From Coptis chinensis (lineage: Eukaryota; Streptophyta; Magnoliopsida; Ranunculales; Ranunculaceae): 64,000 bases of DNA. The notes beneath the pieces were generated by a model. That model made no database searches and had not been told where the DNA came from. It saw nothing but the letters and a program-made list of their open reading frames with translations. This document shows, in pieces, positions 10,772 to 20,775 of the stretch (its first letter is position 1; each line of letters begins with the position of its first letter). The stretch spans positions 103,251,501-103,315,500 of the forward strand of contig CM027378.1 in assembly GCA_015680905.1 (NCBI GenBank), written 5' to 3'. The translations under genes and the position numbers were made by a program.

Positions 10772-11722
10772 GTCGCCAGGTTGAAAAGACCTAGGATGAA
10801 CTCGCTTATTGTAGGAGTTCTTCAGAGTTTGCTGATAAGATGCGACTCTGATGGCAGCTAAGTCTCGCTTTTCTTCCAACAGGTAGACTTCTCGTGCTAA
10901 CACGGAGTCGTTGTGTCCTGACTCGACAAGTTCTGATCGAGTCGTAGTGACTGTCAGCTCGGTGAGAATTATGGCTTCTGTGCCATAACATAAGGAAAAT
11001 GGTGATTCGCCGGTATTGGATCGAGCTGTGGTGCGGTGAGCCCATAGAATATTCTCCAATTGATTTGGCCATTGGCTCTTATTCTTTTCAATTTTTTTCT
11101 TCAAGTTTTTCAAGATTGCTTTGTTACTAGCTTCTGCCTGACCATTACTCTGAGCGTACTGTGGAGTAGAAAATGCGTGAACGATCTTCCACTTGGCTAG
11201 AAACTCTTTAACCGTTCGCGCTTTTTGAACCGGAGGCCCATTATCCATTACTAATGTATGTGGCAAACCAAATCTGGTGATGATGTGAGTCCAGATGAAG
11301 TTTCTGACATGTGACTCTTTGACGTGTGCTAAAGGAATAGCCTCGACCCACTTGGTGAAGTAGTCGGTTGCAGCTAAGACAAAGCGGAAGCCCGTACTTT
11401 TCTGTGGGATGAACGGTCCCATGATGTCCATGCCCCACATGTGGAAGCTTGCTATACTGATCAGTTCGTGAGCAGGTTGGATGATATTGTGGCTAAATGT
11501 TTGACACTTGACACATTTGAGGACGTATGCTTTAGCATCGATCTGCATACGGGGCCAAAAATATCCTTGTGAAATGGCCTTATGGGCTAAAGAGCGACCA
11601 CCAGCATGATTTCCACATTCTCTTTCATGGATCTCTGCGAAAACTAACTGACCCTGCTCTGGAGTGATGCAACGCAAGTGTGGGCCACCAACGGATTTCC
11701 TGAACAATTTGTTATGGAACAA
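10772..11722 (-). pseudogene. Integrase of Gypsy element A (C-terminally interrupted)
   Basis: The minus-strand frame has a zinc-binding HHCC domain (His32, His39, Cys70, Cys73 counted from the Met at 11722). The DDE catalytic core is complete: Asp99 in MDIMGPF, Asp160 in VMDNGPP and Glu197 in NGQAEASNK. Spacing (60 and 36 residues) is normal for retroviral-type integrases. It would have inserted element cDNA into chromosomal DNA. The frame runs into element B directly after SFQPGD and reads through LTR sequence to a stop at 10688. The natural C-terminus continues at 8126-7956. As part of pol it should join the RNase H upstream, but stops intervene. Confidence 0.88.
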
Positions 11723-11753
11723 ACAATAACGTCGTGCTTGATAGGGGATCTGC

Positions 11754-12335
11754 TTAGCTTTGGTACGCCTCCTCGGGGGCTACGTCTTGGATATAGTCGA
11801 TGATAGATCGCATCCATGTTTGACTAACCGACCGGGCCGGAGAGAGGAATAGGTCGCTTATTGTCAGGGTGTGCTCGACTTGGTACGCAGGTCGATCGAC
11901 TACTTCTATGAGTAGTTGTCTTGGAGTGCAGCTCGGGGTCTGGGTTGCTAGGTAAGCTAAACTATCTGCGTGACAGTTTTCGTCACGCAAGAAATGATGT
12001 ATGTGTACCTGCTTAAAAGAAGGCAATAATTTATGAACGACCTGAAGATATTTTGAAAGATTACCTTCATGGGTAGTGTACTCTTTTGCAACCTGGCGAA
12101 CAACCAGCTGCGAGTCACTAAAGACTTGGAGCTCTTTGACACCGAGCTGCAGTGCCATACGAAGTCCCCTGATCAGCGCCTCGTACTCCGCCTCGTTGTT
12201 GGAAGTTGCGAAGTCGATGCGAACTGACTTCTCCATCACCGTTCCATCGGGTGAAACTAATACAACCCCTATGCCGCTGCCGCCAGGGTTGCTAGAACCA
12301 TCTACAAAGAGAGACCAGGTGGACTTGATGTGCTC
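11754..12335 (-). pseudogene. Archaeal-type RNase H (aRNH) domain of element A pol
   Basis: From about 12335 the minus-strand frame gives STWSLFVDGSSNPGG, then NNEAEYEAL, then VFSDSQLVV and ENCHADSLAYLA. These supply the Asp-Glu-Asp-Asp metal-binding set of RNase H. It lies between the RT-associated RNase H (12784-12377) and integrase, and is a second, independent RNase H. This dual arrangement is reported for the Tat clade of plant Gypsy elements. The domain looks nearly intact, in contrast to the flanking RT. Its function would be RNA strand removal during reverse transcription. Confidence 0.82.
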
Positions 12336-12376
12336 TTTTCAACGGGAGGTCGGTTTCTTGTTCCCAATTGGGGTCA

Positions 12377-12784
12377 TCAACGTGGAAATCCGGCTAGAAA
12401 ATCGGGCGACGACTGCCCTTTTTCGAAATCCGCGGGTACGAACTCCAGGTGGTGTTTGCCTAGTTCTTTGGCCCAAACTGCCATTCGAGTAGTCTTGTTT
12501 TCTTTGTGGAGGATTTTCTTCAATGGGAGGTCGGTAAGAACTTTGATTTGATGCGCCTGAAAGTAAGGCCTGAACTTCCGTGCCGAATATAACAAAGCAA
12601 GTACGGCTTTTTCCAGGAAGGAGTAATTCTTTTCTGCTGTCGTGAGCGTCTTGCTTGTGAAGTAGATCGGTTTTTCTGAATTGTTTTCCTCTTTGAAGAT
12701 AACTGAGCTGATGGCGAAATCGGATACTGCCAGATAGAGCCCCAGAGTCTCTCCATCTACGGGCTTGGCTAAGACGGGGGGCAT
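12377..12784 (-). pseudogene. RT-associated RNase H domain of element A pol
   Basis: The frame reads LYLAVSDFAISSVIFKEE, then KPIYFTSKTLTTAEKNYSFL and EKAVLALLYSARKFRPYFQ, the signature of the RNase H fused to RT in Gypsy elements. KVLTDLPLKKIL and LGKHHLEFVPADFEKGQ follow. It precedes the second RNase H on the same strand. Stops and frame changes separate it from RT (13010-13920). It degraded the RNA strand of RNA/DNA hybrids in a working element. Confidence 0.82.
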
Positions 12785-13009
12785 GGTGAGGTACTGTTTG
12801 AGAGTGACGAATGCTTGATGGCATTGATCATTCTATGAGAACTGCTCGCCTTTTTTAAGGAGTTGCAGGAACGGTCTACACCTATCGGATGCCCTTAATA
12901 TGAATCGGTTGAGTGCAGCGACCATGCCTGACAATTTCTGTATTTGTTTCTTCGATGCGTGGATCGGGCATGTCTAAAAACTTCGGATCTGGTGCGGATT
13001 CGCCTAATC

Positions 13010-13920
13010 CTATTTGAGACACGATACCCTAAAAAATTTGCGGAGGGCGCTCAAAGAGGCATTTCTCGGATTGACTTCATGCCCGCATCGACGTAATCTA
13101 GAGAACGCTTGTTCAAGGTGGTCGAGGTGATCACCGACTTTTTTGCTTTTGACGACCATATCGTCGATGTAGACCTCCATGGTGTCGCCTAACATATCTT
13201 GGAACATGTCAATGACCAGCGTTGATACGTTGCTCGGGCGTTTTCGGCCGAATGGGAGAACGTTTAGCAATAGATCCCTTTGCTCAGAATGAAAGAGGTC
13301 TTCTCTTGATCCTCCTCTGTGAGTGGGATTTGGTTGTACCATCGTGACGGCGCCCATGAAGGAGAAAGCTCATGACCACAAGTCTGGTCGACAAGTCGGT
13401 CAATGCGAGGTAGGGGAAAATTGTCTTTTGGTGTGGCCTGATTTACATTCGTAAAATCGACGCATAGGCGAACTGTTCCGTTCTTTTTGGGTACTGCCAC
13501 GATGTTAGCGATCCATTCCGGATAGTCTACTTTTCTGATAAAACCGACTTGCTTGAGTTTGTCGACCTCATCGTTGATGACTTTTTGAAAACGCAGGGAT
13601 AGTCGGCGGGGTCGTTGTCGGATTGGTCTAGCATTGGGATTAACATTTAATTTATGGCATGCGACTGCGGGATCTATTCCGGGCACATCGATATACGACC
13701 AAGCAAAAACATCTTTATTCATAGATAAGAAATTTACAAGGTGGGTCCTGATTGTGGGGTCGAGGTTAGCCCTTACATATACAAACTTGGGGTCGTCTTC
13801 GGTGCCTAGATTCACTTTTTCTCTTTGTGCCGCTGGAGGTTTTGCGACTGATGGCGAAGCGCTGCTTGGCGATTCGCTATCGGGGGAGGTCTGAACACTT
13901 TGTGGGACGACACCGGTCAC
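13010..13920 (-). pseudogene. Reverse transcriptase of element A (frameshifted)
   Basis: Two overlapping minus-strand frames hold one RT. 13920-13264 contains GFIRKVDYPEWIANIVAVPK, KNGTVRLCVDFTNVNQATPK and DNFPLPRIDRLVDQT. 13357-13010 contains LPFGRKRPSN and the catalytic VYIDDMVVKSK (YIDD box). The frame changes near 13357-13264 and again before RNase H, so the enzyme cannot be made in one piece. The YIDD motif and the fingers-palm order identify a Ty3/Gypsy RT. It copied element RNA to cDNA within particles. Confidence 0.88.
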
Positions 13921-14029
13921 CGGTGGTGGAGCGAGCGACGCGTACGCCGACAGGGGGTACCGACGACACGGAAGTGGGACCCGGCCGCATGCACATTGAT
14001 GGTGTGGGCTCTGCCGTCATCTGAATGGC

Positions 14030-14670
14030 CTAACACGAAATGAGACGACCTCGATACTTTAACCGACGGTTAGTTCTTGTCGGTGGATCAATGCTGAAAA
14101 TCTTTGCTGGCGAAGTAAGGACTCGGGGAGCGAGTGCGGGTTTCTGCATTGGAGAGAAAATCTGCTTGCTAGAGCCCCTAGCGTTCTTCTTGGCAGTTCG
14201 GGGCTGGACTTCGGCAACTAAGTCATGTGCCATTGTGTAACTGGTGGGTTCATGTGTGGCGGGGGTCGGTTCACGGGCAGTCTCACTTGTTGACATGATC
14301 TGGTTACAATGGTACGCTTCAAGTTGATTGCTTCTAAGTTCCATCATTCCTCGAGGTCCTGGGAAACGGAGAACTTGATGCAAAGTTGACGGTACCGCCT
14401 GCATCTGATGGATCCAACGTCGTCCGAGTATGGCATTGTATGGCGACTTGCTGTCTAGAACGCAGAACCGTGTATTGCAGGTGATCTTGTCCTCTCTAGA
14501 TCCCACCGACACTGGAAGTATAATATCACCAATGGGATCGGCCCTGGAACCATTGAACCCATAAAGGGGGGCGATCGGGTCTACGAGGACGGACTTGGGA
14601 AGATTCATCTCTTGCATGGTGTGGTAGAACAAGATATCACAGGAACTACCGGTCGATCGGGGCGCTTTGA
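14030..14670 (-). pseudogene. Aspartic protease region of element A
   Basis: On the minus strand the frame entering 14632 reads STGSSCDILFYHTM where retropepsins have DTGSS, so the catalytic Asp appears replaced or lost by an indel. It continues with LYGFNGSRADPIGDIILPVS and YNAILGRRWIHQMQAVPSTL, the C-terminal half of Tat-lineage protease with its ILGR motif. The protein tail is basic and proline-rich and leads toward RT. The protease would have cut the Gag-Pol polyprotein. Confidence 0.75.
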
Positions 14671-14679
14671 TATCGGTCG

Positions 14680-16214
14680 CTAATAATCGACATGGACTAC
14701 CAATGCATCATTATGAGGAAGGCAGACTTTGCTTAAGTCGGCCTCCGTGAAAGTGATATCGCCTGCGCTGCGACCTGAACCACGCGGGGCGTGAGCTGCA
14801 TGTGAAGTGAAATGATAGACTTCTTGAAGAGCGCCGACACGACGTCTTTTCTCTCTGGATGAGGTTACGGAATCGTCCGGGAAAGTAATCACGTGAATAG
14901 TTCGATCATTGTTACGATCGGATGAGTGCTGTCTTTTTTCGCGGGCTTAACGATTCGTGGGCCCTCCGCTGCGAGGACGAACTTGAACCTCTTGGTAGCG
15001 AGGGGGAGGTGGAGATCGACTACGGACTCGGCGAGCCATCAGTTTGTGACGCAAGTCGCCGTCAGGAATGCTAGTGTACTATTTTATATGGCGACTTCCA
15101 CTAGATCACGGAGATAATGTTTAAGCCCCCAAAGATGCATCGGTTTCATGGCATTTCGCGTTGTGAAATCGCGAAAATGGCTTGTCAGTCGATCTCTTGG
15201 TTGCCGCACATCGGTCCAAGAATGGGGCTCGGCTTAATCTTACCCGTAATGGCGGGGGGGTGTCGGGATAGCTTAACTCTCTGCTGTTGTCGTCGGCATC
15301 GGCTTTTGGTACAAGCGACCTATGGCGCTTCTTGGCCCGTGGAGTACGATCTGAAACTGCTGCCACCTCCTGGTTCTCGTCTAAGCCGTGGAGTTTCAAA
15401 GATTCCTACAACTTGATGTACTTGTCCACGCGAGCGTAGAGCTCGGACAGTGTCTCTGGGCGTTCCTTCAATTCATCAACGACCTGGAGAGATCGGTGTT
15501 ACGCACTCGGCAAGCATTGGAAAAGGCCAGTGTGGCGAAAGATTCTTTCAAGCCGCTTTCCATGCATAACAGTTCGGCCTTGAACCGTCCTAGGAACTCA
15601 CGAATAGTTTCGTCTTCCTTGAATGATAATTGAAACAAAGAATCAAGATCTGCCTTCTTCCGCCTGTTGTGGACGTACTGGCTGGCGAACAAATCAAAAA
15701 GTTTGTTGAAGGTTTTGATAGAATCGATTCGATTGAAAAGAACCAATCAAGCGCCATCCTTGAGGATGGCGGGAAATAATCTGGCGATGGAGATGATCAA
15801 ACTTCGGGTGAAACGTAAAAGTGCCAAACTCTGAATGTAGCGAGCCACATGCTGACCAGGGCACGTGCTGCCATCGTACATGGGAAAGCGTGGCTGGATA
15901 AAGTCTTGTGGAGAGGGTTTATTGAGGACCTCTGCGCTGAACGGAGACGCGCGATATGTCTTAAGCATCTTGTGCACAATAACTGCGGTCGAATCCTTCT
16001 TTACTACGGCGTTGACCAATCCTTTGTGATAATTCGTTAATCTGTTGATTAACGTCGTTGATGTCGTTCTCTGCTCCATTACCGAACTTGTTGTTCTTTG
16101 GTAACTATCCACTTGAGCTCGTAAAGTAGCATTTTCCTCCCCGAGCAAGGAAATGCTCGTTTGTGATCCCATTTGGTGGGCAAGGTGTTGGACTTGAGCT
16201 CGAGGGCTGACCAT
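14680..16214 (-). pseudogene. Gag of Gypsy element A (fragmented)
   Basis: The minus-strand frame 16214-15747 carries a coiled N-part (LLGEENATLRAQVDSYQ) and then PRFPMYDGSTCPGQHVARYI, the start of the Gag capsid-like domain. After a frame change at 15747 the next frame (15746-15468) gives FNKLFDLFASQY and FKEDETIREFLGRFKAELL, the remainder of that domain. Further pieces toward 14680 are not clearly readable, and no intact CCHC motif was found there. The frameshift inside the capsid domain means this copy is dead. Confidence 0.75.
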
Positions 16215-16270
16215 GCCGTGGGCTTGAGAATTGGTGATGTATGAACCGATTTAAGGTGGTTCTCAAGTAA

Positions 16271-16288
16271 TCGAAACCACGGGCGCCA
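16271..16288 (-). other. Primer-binding site of Gypsy element A
   Basis: One base after the 5' LTR on the minus strand the sequence is TGGCGCCCGTGGTTTCGA. It begins with TGG, the complement of a tRNA CCA end, and has the TGGCGCC start common in plant Gypsy elements. The tRNA species was not identified. Confidence 0.75.
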
Positions 16289-16289
16289 A

Positions 16290-16850
16290 TGTAAAGGGGT
16301 GTTTTGGATTTTGTTGGGACCGAAGTTCGCTTCGACGGTTTAACCGCCACGATCCTCTTGTTGGTTTTTTTTCTTTTTTTGGGAGAGAGGAATCGGGCCC
16401 TACGTAGTTCAATCGGGTGGTATTTATAGGCTTAGGGAAATGTCAATCTAGAAGGCACGTGTGTCTATGGTACACGATGTAAGGTGGAGATCGCGAATGA
16501 GTGTTGATTTGGTTATATTATAAGTCGCGGTGCTGATTGGGTGTTGGTTACCCCTATTATTTCCGGTGGTGGGAAATACAATCAAGATTTTGGTAATGAT
16601 TACCCTTGGTGGTGATCATTACCCGTAGCGTCTGCCTTTAGCCATGTGCTTTCGCATCGAGATATCTTCGTTCGTTACCACCTACCGAAAGGAGCTATTC
16701 GTAGAGGGTTCTTGGAGGTCGATGCATTGAAGTCGGCGTATGCAATGTTTCTTAGAGAGCTGCTTCATAGACCGGTCCTGGAGGTCGTTGTATTGAGATC
16801 GCTTACGTTTCGTATGCAATGTTCCTTAATGGGGATATTGCTCCCCTACA
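16290..16850 (-). repeat. 5' LTR of Gypsy element A
   Basis: Direct copy of 1580-2147, starting TGTAAAGGGG and ending CTCCCCTACA. It is followed by the target duplication TTCAT (16851-16855). The TATA-like minus-strand CTATAAATACC lies near 16422-16432. Confidence 0.92.
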
Positions 16851-16855
16851 TTCAT

Positions 16856-17605
16856 CACTCGGTTTCCTGCATTCATCACTCGGTTTCCAACTTTGCAGAT
16901 CATAGCTTGTTGTACAAACAGGTCAAATTTAATTTGTACTTGTCTTCCTAGGTACTGCCAACGAACTTGGGTCGTAGTACTAACTGATGGTTCATTAATA
17001 CTAAAATCTAATCAAAATTGTGGGATGGCTTCGCTGATTGACGATTTTTTCTATCTCTATGACTTCAAGGTAGTTTACCTAAAAATCAAATCATGTAAGG
17101 TGAGTGAAATACTATCCATCCATGGTGTGATAATATTTCCTTTCTTTTGTTCATAGAAAATACTTCGTTATTGGTTCCCTTTTCTTTTGTTGCAGAACAA
17201 GGAAATGAGGTCATAGAGGAGCTCATCATGCAGCTATCTTTGAGACAGACATGCTTGTCTCAGCATACATTGCTTAGCCTGAAATGAACACAAGGGTTCA
17301 TTGATCACTCTACGCAATAAGCAATATATGTTTACTTCTTGAAGAATTCTCCCTGGAATCTCTTCAATGCATTTAGCAGATCTCTCACCATCCATTTATG
17401 GGTCTAACAAACAAGTTTTGGATAAAAAGGGGTTTACAAATGGGTTTTCCTCAAAAGTAGAAAAAGGAAGGTGGAGTAGTGGAATCAACGGGGGAAAATA
17501 GGTGGTAGCTGGAATTTCACTAGGAACTCCAATAAATCGGTTGAAGAGTACTGTGCTAAAGGAGACGATAATTGAACCCCAACAAAAACTAACGAAAAGT
17601 TTATG
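16856..17605. other. Spacer right of element A; possible terminal exon fragment
   Basis: 16851-16892 holds a 21-bp tandem doublet (TTCATCACTCGGTTTCC twice). Near 17195 an acceptor-like TTTTGTTGCAG precedes a short open frame ending in TGA at 17285-17287 that reads NEVIEELIMQLSLRQTCLSQ. It could be the last exon of a lost gene, but I cannot identify it and nothing upstream supports it. Confidence 0.25.
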
Positions 17606-18698
17606 AGTCCTATTACTGACAGACCCTATATTGTGTTAGCCAGACCCTTAAAAAAACAATTATTACAAGTGTGCTATTGCTCCTAAAAAATCTATAAAAA
17701 AAACAATTATTACAAGTGTACCATTGGTCCTAAAAAATTGAATTCGAAAATTCCAAACTTAAACGACCCAGTTATGTCGTTCATTGTGCAAACCCAATGA
17801 TATGGCCACACCGTTTGGACTAAGTCCCCAATGATGTGGCCACACTATTTGGACTAAGTCTCAAACGATATGGCCACATCGTTTGGACTAAGTCCCAAAC
17901 GACTTGGGACTTAGTCCAAACAATGTTCTCACACCGGTCAAGAGGCAAAAAAACAGAACTTTATATTTTTTCAAAGTTCAAATCCCAAACGGTGTGGCCA
18001 TATCGTTGAGGACTTAGTCCAAATGATGTGACTAGTCCAAATGGTGTGGTCACATCGTTTGGACTAAGTTCCAAACGACTTGGCCACACCGTTTGAGACT
18101 TAGTCTTAACGGTGTGGCCATATCGTTAGAGACATAGTCCAAACGGTGTGGCCACACCGTTTGTGATTTGAACTTTGAAAAAATATAAAGTTCTGTTTCT
18201 TGGTCTCTTGACTGGTGTGGGCACATCGTTTGGACTAAGTCCCAAACGGTGTGGCCAAGTCGTTTGGAACTTAGTCCAAACGATGTGGCCATATCGTTTG
18301 AGACTTAGTCCAAACGGTGTGACCATATCGTTGGGTTTGCACAATAAACGATCTAGCCGAGGTCGTTTAAGCTTGGGGTTTTCGAATTCAACTTTTTTGG
18401 ACCAATGACACACTTGTAATAATTGTTTTTTTTGGATTTTTTGGGACTAATGACACACTTGTAATAATTGTTTTTTTTTTGGGTCTGCCCAATACAATAT
18501 AGGTCTGTCAATAACAAATACCAAGTTTAATTGGGTTTTTTTTTTTTTTTTTTTTTTTTCCAATTTTATAAGTTTCTAAAGAAATGGGTTTTGGGTGTGG
18601 GGGGTGTATTGGGCTTGAGGTTGTGCCCAAAATAATTGCAGACCCTGTTTGTTTTTGGGGTCTGCCCAACACAAATTGAGGTCTGTCAATAACAGGAC
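17606..18698. mobile_element. Foldback (long inverted repeat) element
   Basis: The left end reads AGTCCTATTACTGACAGACC and the right end, reverse-complemented, reads GGTCCTGTTATTGACAGACC. Inside, two arms of roughly 350-390 bp are reverse complements. AACAGAACTTTATATTTTTT (~17950) pairs with the complementary run near 18180, and AACAATTATTACAAGTGT pairs with ACACTTGTAATAATTGTT on the right. Between them are many alternating copies of CCAAACGGTGTGGCCA and its complement. An extra copy of the terminus lies inside at 18481-18513. There is no coding capacity. It is probably a non-autonomous Mutator-like or foldback DNA element; target duplication not resolved. Confidence 0.7.
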
Positions 18699-19666
18699 CG
18701 AAAACAAAAAAACAACGTAAAAGAAGTTTTAAATTAGCTTCAAACACTTCTCCCACATCCCCTTTTCCTCTCTCTCCAGCAAAAACACCCCTTCTACTCT
18801 TTGAAAATTGAAATGGAATGCAAAAATACCTAGACTTAGGATAAAGAAGAATAGAAACACAAAAAAATAAAAAAAAAAATCACGATTTTTCACTGACATC
18901 TTCAATTAATCTAAAAAAATAATTTTGGGTTATTCATTTTATAAAATCGCAAGTCTCTTAATTTTGTGAGACGACAAGTTACAAAACTCATCCATGGATT
19001 CTATACTTTCGGGGAAGAAGAATAAAGAAACCAAGTTTCCTTTTGTTGTTTTTTTCGTTTAATTATTTTAAGTTTTCCAGAATTTCTAATAAAAAATATC
19101 TAGTTTTCCATGTGCAACGCAGCCAACATATTATTGGGCTGTCTTATATATTCGTCACAGTTTCTGTCGTTTGTTTATTAGTTTGTAATTTAAGTTGAAT
19201 TTTTTTTGGATGGACAACACAATTTTTGTCCGTTGAAATTTAACACACGGACGATAAAAAAGACAGCCACAAATTTGGTTGAGTTTATTATACAAGACAA
19301 ATTTAAGAGCCTTATAGTAACCCCATTGGAATGACATTTTGGTTTTTTGGGATAGCACCCCATTGGACTTGCTCTTATATAACTTCAATTTGCAGGACCA
19401 ATTAAATATACAATAAGATGAGGAGTTTTCCTTTACTTTTTGACAAAATGAAATTAATTGGACTCAGTATTTACAAACTATGCCAGAAAGTAGTTGTTTT
19501 AACTGATATATATGGAGATATGGTGCAGTACAAAATCAACAACAACGCCCATAATTTGTGGATGCACACTCCCTGGGGACGTTGAGCCAACATTTCCTGC
19601 ATATAAAGCTACAAAAGAAGTTTTGCTATTGTTCTTGCCGGTAATCATCAGCGGGATAGCCTTTTT
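18699..19666. other. AT-rich spacer, no gene recognised
   Basis: Poly-T and poly-A stretches dominate and no exon-like frame matches a known family. The piece at 18590-18620 (GTGTGGGGGGTGTATTGGGC, inside the foldback) recurs at 52730-52749, so part of this neighbourhood belongs to dispersed repeats. Confidence 0.4.
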
Positions 19667-19674
19667 ATCTAGTA

Positions 19675-20767
19675 CTAAGCAGTTAAAATCGGATTTAATT
19701 AGCGATTAATCGGTGAGTAATCGTATATCGGGACTGGAGCGAGATGTTTTCGACCGATTTATCGTTTAGTATTCAGTTAGCGATATATTCGGTTGTATCG
19801 ACCAATAACACCGATTTATTGGGCCAACTGAGAATAAAACAGTGCCAATATTATCGGAACCCAACTTGATTACTTGAATTAGAAAAAAAAAAAAAAAACA
19901 TAACCCATGAACTCACGAAGTAGTGAAGTACTGATTACTGAACACTACCAATTCCAGAGATTGTCTTCATCTCCTCAGTCCTCTCTCCCCTCTTCAACTA
20001 TGAAGTGATCAAGTAAACAGGTATTATTTTTTGTTCTTCTTTATTATTTGACTCTGTGTTTCCTTTTCTCTTTTCTCCCCTATTTTCTTTTGTCTTTTCC
20101 ATTGTTGTTTGTTTGTTGTAAGATATTGTTGTTTGTTTGTAGGGTAGATATTATTATATTTTGATGGTCATGCGCTATGCATACTCTGCTACACCTTACA
20201 GTGGAGGTGTGAAACCAAAGCTTAAATTGGAGAAGAAGAACGAATAATAAATTTAAACCTAAACAATAAGGAGCGACCATTAAAAGAACACAGTTGGAAT
20301 ATAATGCTTGTTGCTCGGATCTGTGGGGGCAATGGTAATGCAATAATCTCGTCCAGTTTGATGAATTATATCGGTGTTCATTTGGTACTCCATCTTTTGC
20401 TCCTGTAGATTGGAATGCATTTAGTTGGTCTTCTGGGAGGACCATGTGCAGAAGTGCAAAACGATTGGAGTTGTTACCAAACTATTGATAACCAATATAT
20501 TGCTTTGTAGTATAGCTACTTGTATTTGTAATGAGTAATGAACTTAGAGTTAAAGTCGTTAAACTCTTCTACCCAAAAAAAAAAAAAGTTGTGTTTTATT
20601 AAAATGTTTCTTACTTATTGGACCTAATATTGTTGTTTATATTTTATATTTTAAAGATATAATTGGAATTTTGTATATAATATTATATACCGATTCAACC
20701 GATTAACCGATTAATCACATATCGCTCCTAGACCGATTACTACTGAAAACCGATTTTAACTGCTTAG
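19675..20767. mobile_element. hAT-like non-autonomous DNA element
   Basis: It has 18-bp perfect terminal inverted repeats, CTAAGCAGTTAAAATCGG at 19675-19692 and its complement at 20750-20767. They are flanked by the 8-bp target duplication ATCTAGTA (19667-19674 and 20768-20775). An 8-bp duplication is the mark of the hAT superfamily. Subterminal regions carry repeated CGATTAATCGG / CCGATTAACCGATTAATC motifs on both sides. The 1093-bp interior has no transposase frame. It includes an A-run near 20575-20587, so it may hold a piece of a transcript. Confidence 0.85.
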
Positions 20768-20775
20768 ATCTAGTA

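Larger units (their letters stand above)
1580..16850 (-). mobile_element. Ty3/Gypsy LTR retrotransposon, Tat lineage (element A), degenerate
   Basis: Two ~565-bp direct repeats (1580-2147 and 16290-16850) both start TGTAAAGGGG and end CCCCTACA, and are flanked by the 5-bp target duplication TTCAT at 1575-1579 and 16851-16855. All coding matter runs on the minus strand, so 16290-16850 is the 5' LTR. The order is gag, protease, reverse transcriptase, RNase H, a second archaeal-type RNase H, then integrase. The extra RNase H between the RT-linked RNase H and integrase is known for the Tat clade. At ~15.3 kb the element is long, with a >5 kb 3' region holding a 103-bp tandem array and antisense frames, also known in Tat relatives. 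Every coding block has frameshifts or stops, so it is not autonomous. A second Gypsy element interrupts the integrase at 8127-10771. Confidence 0.93.
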
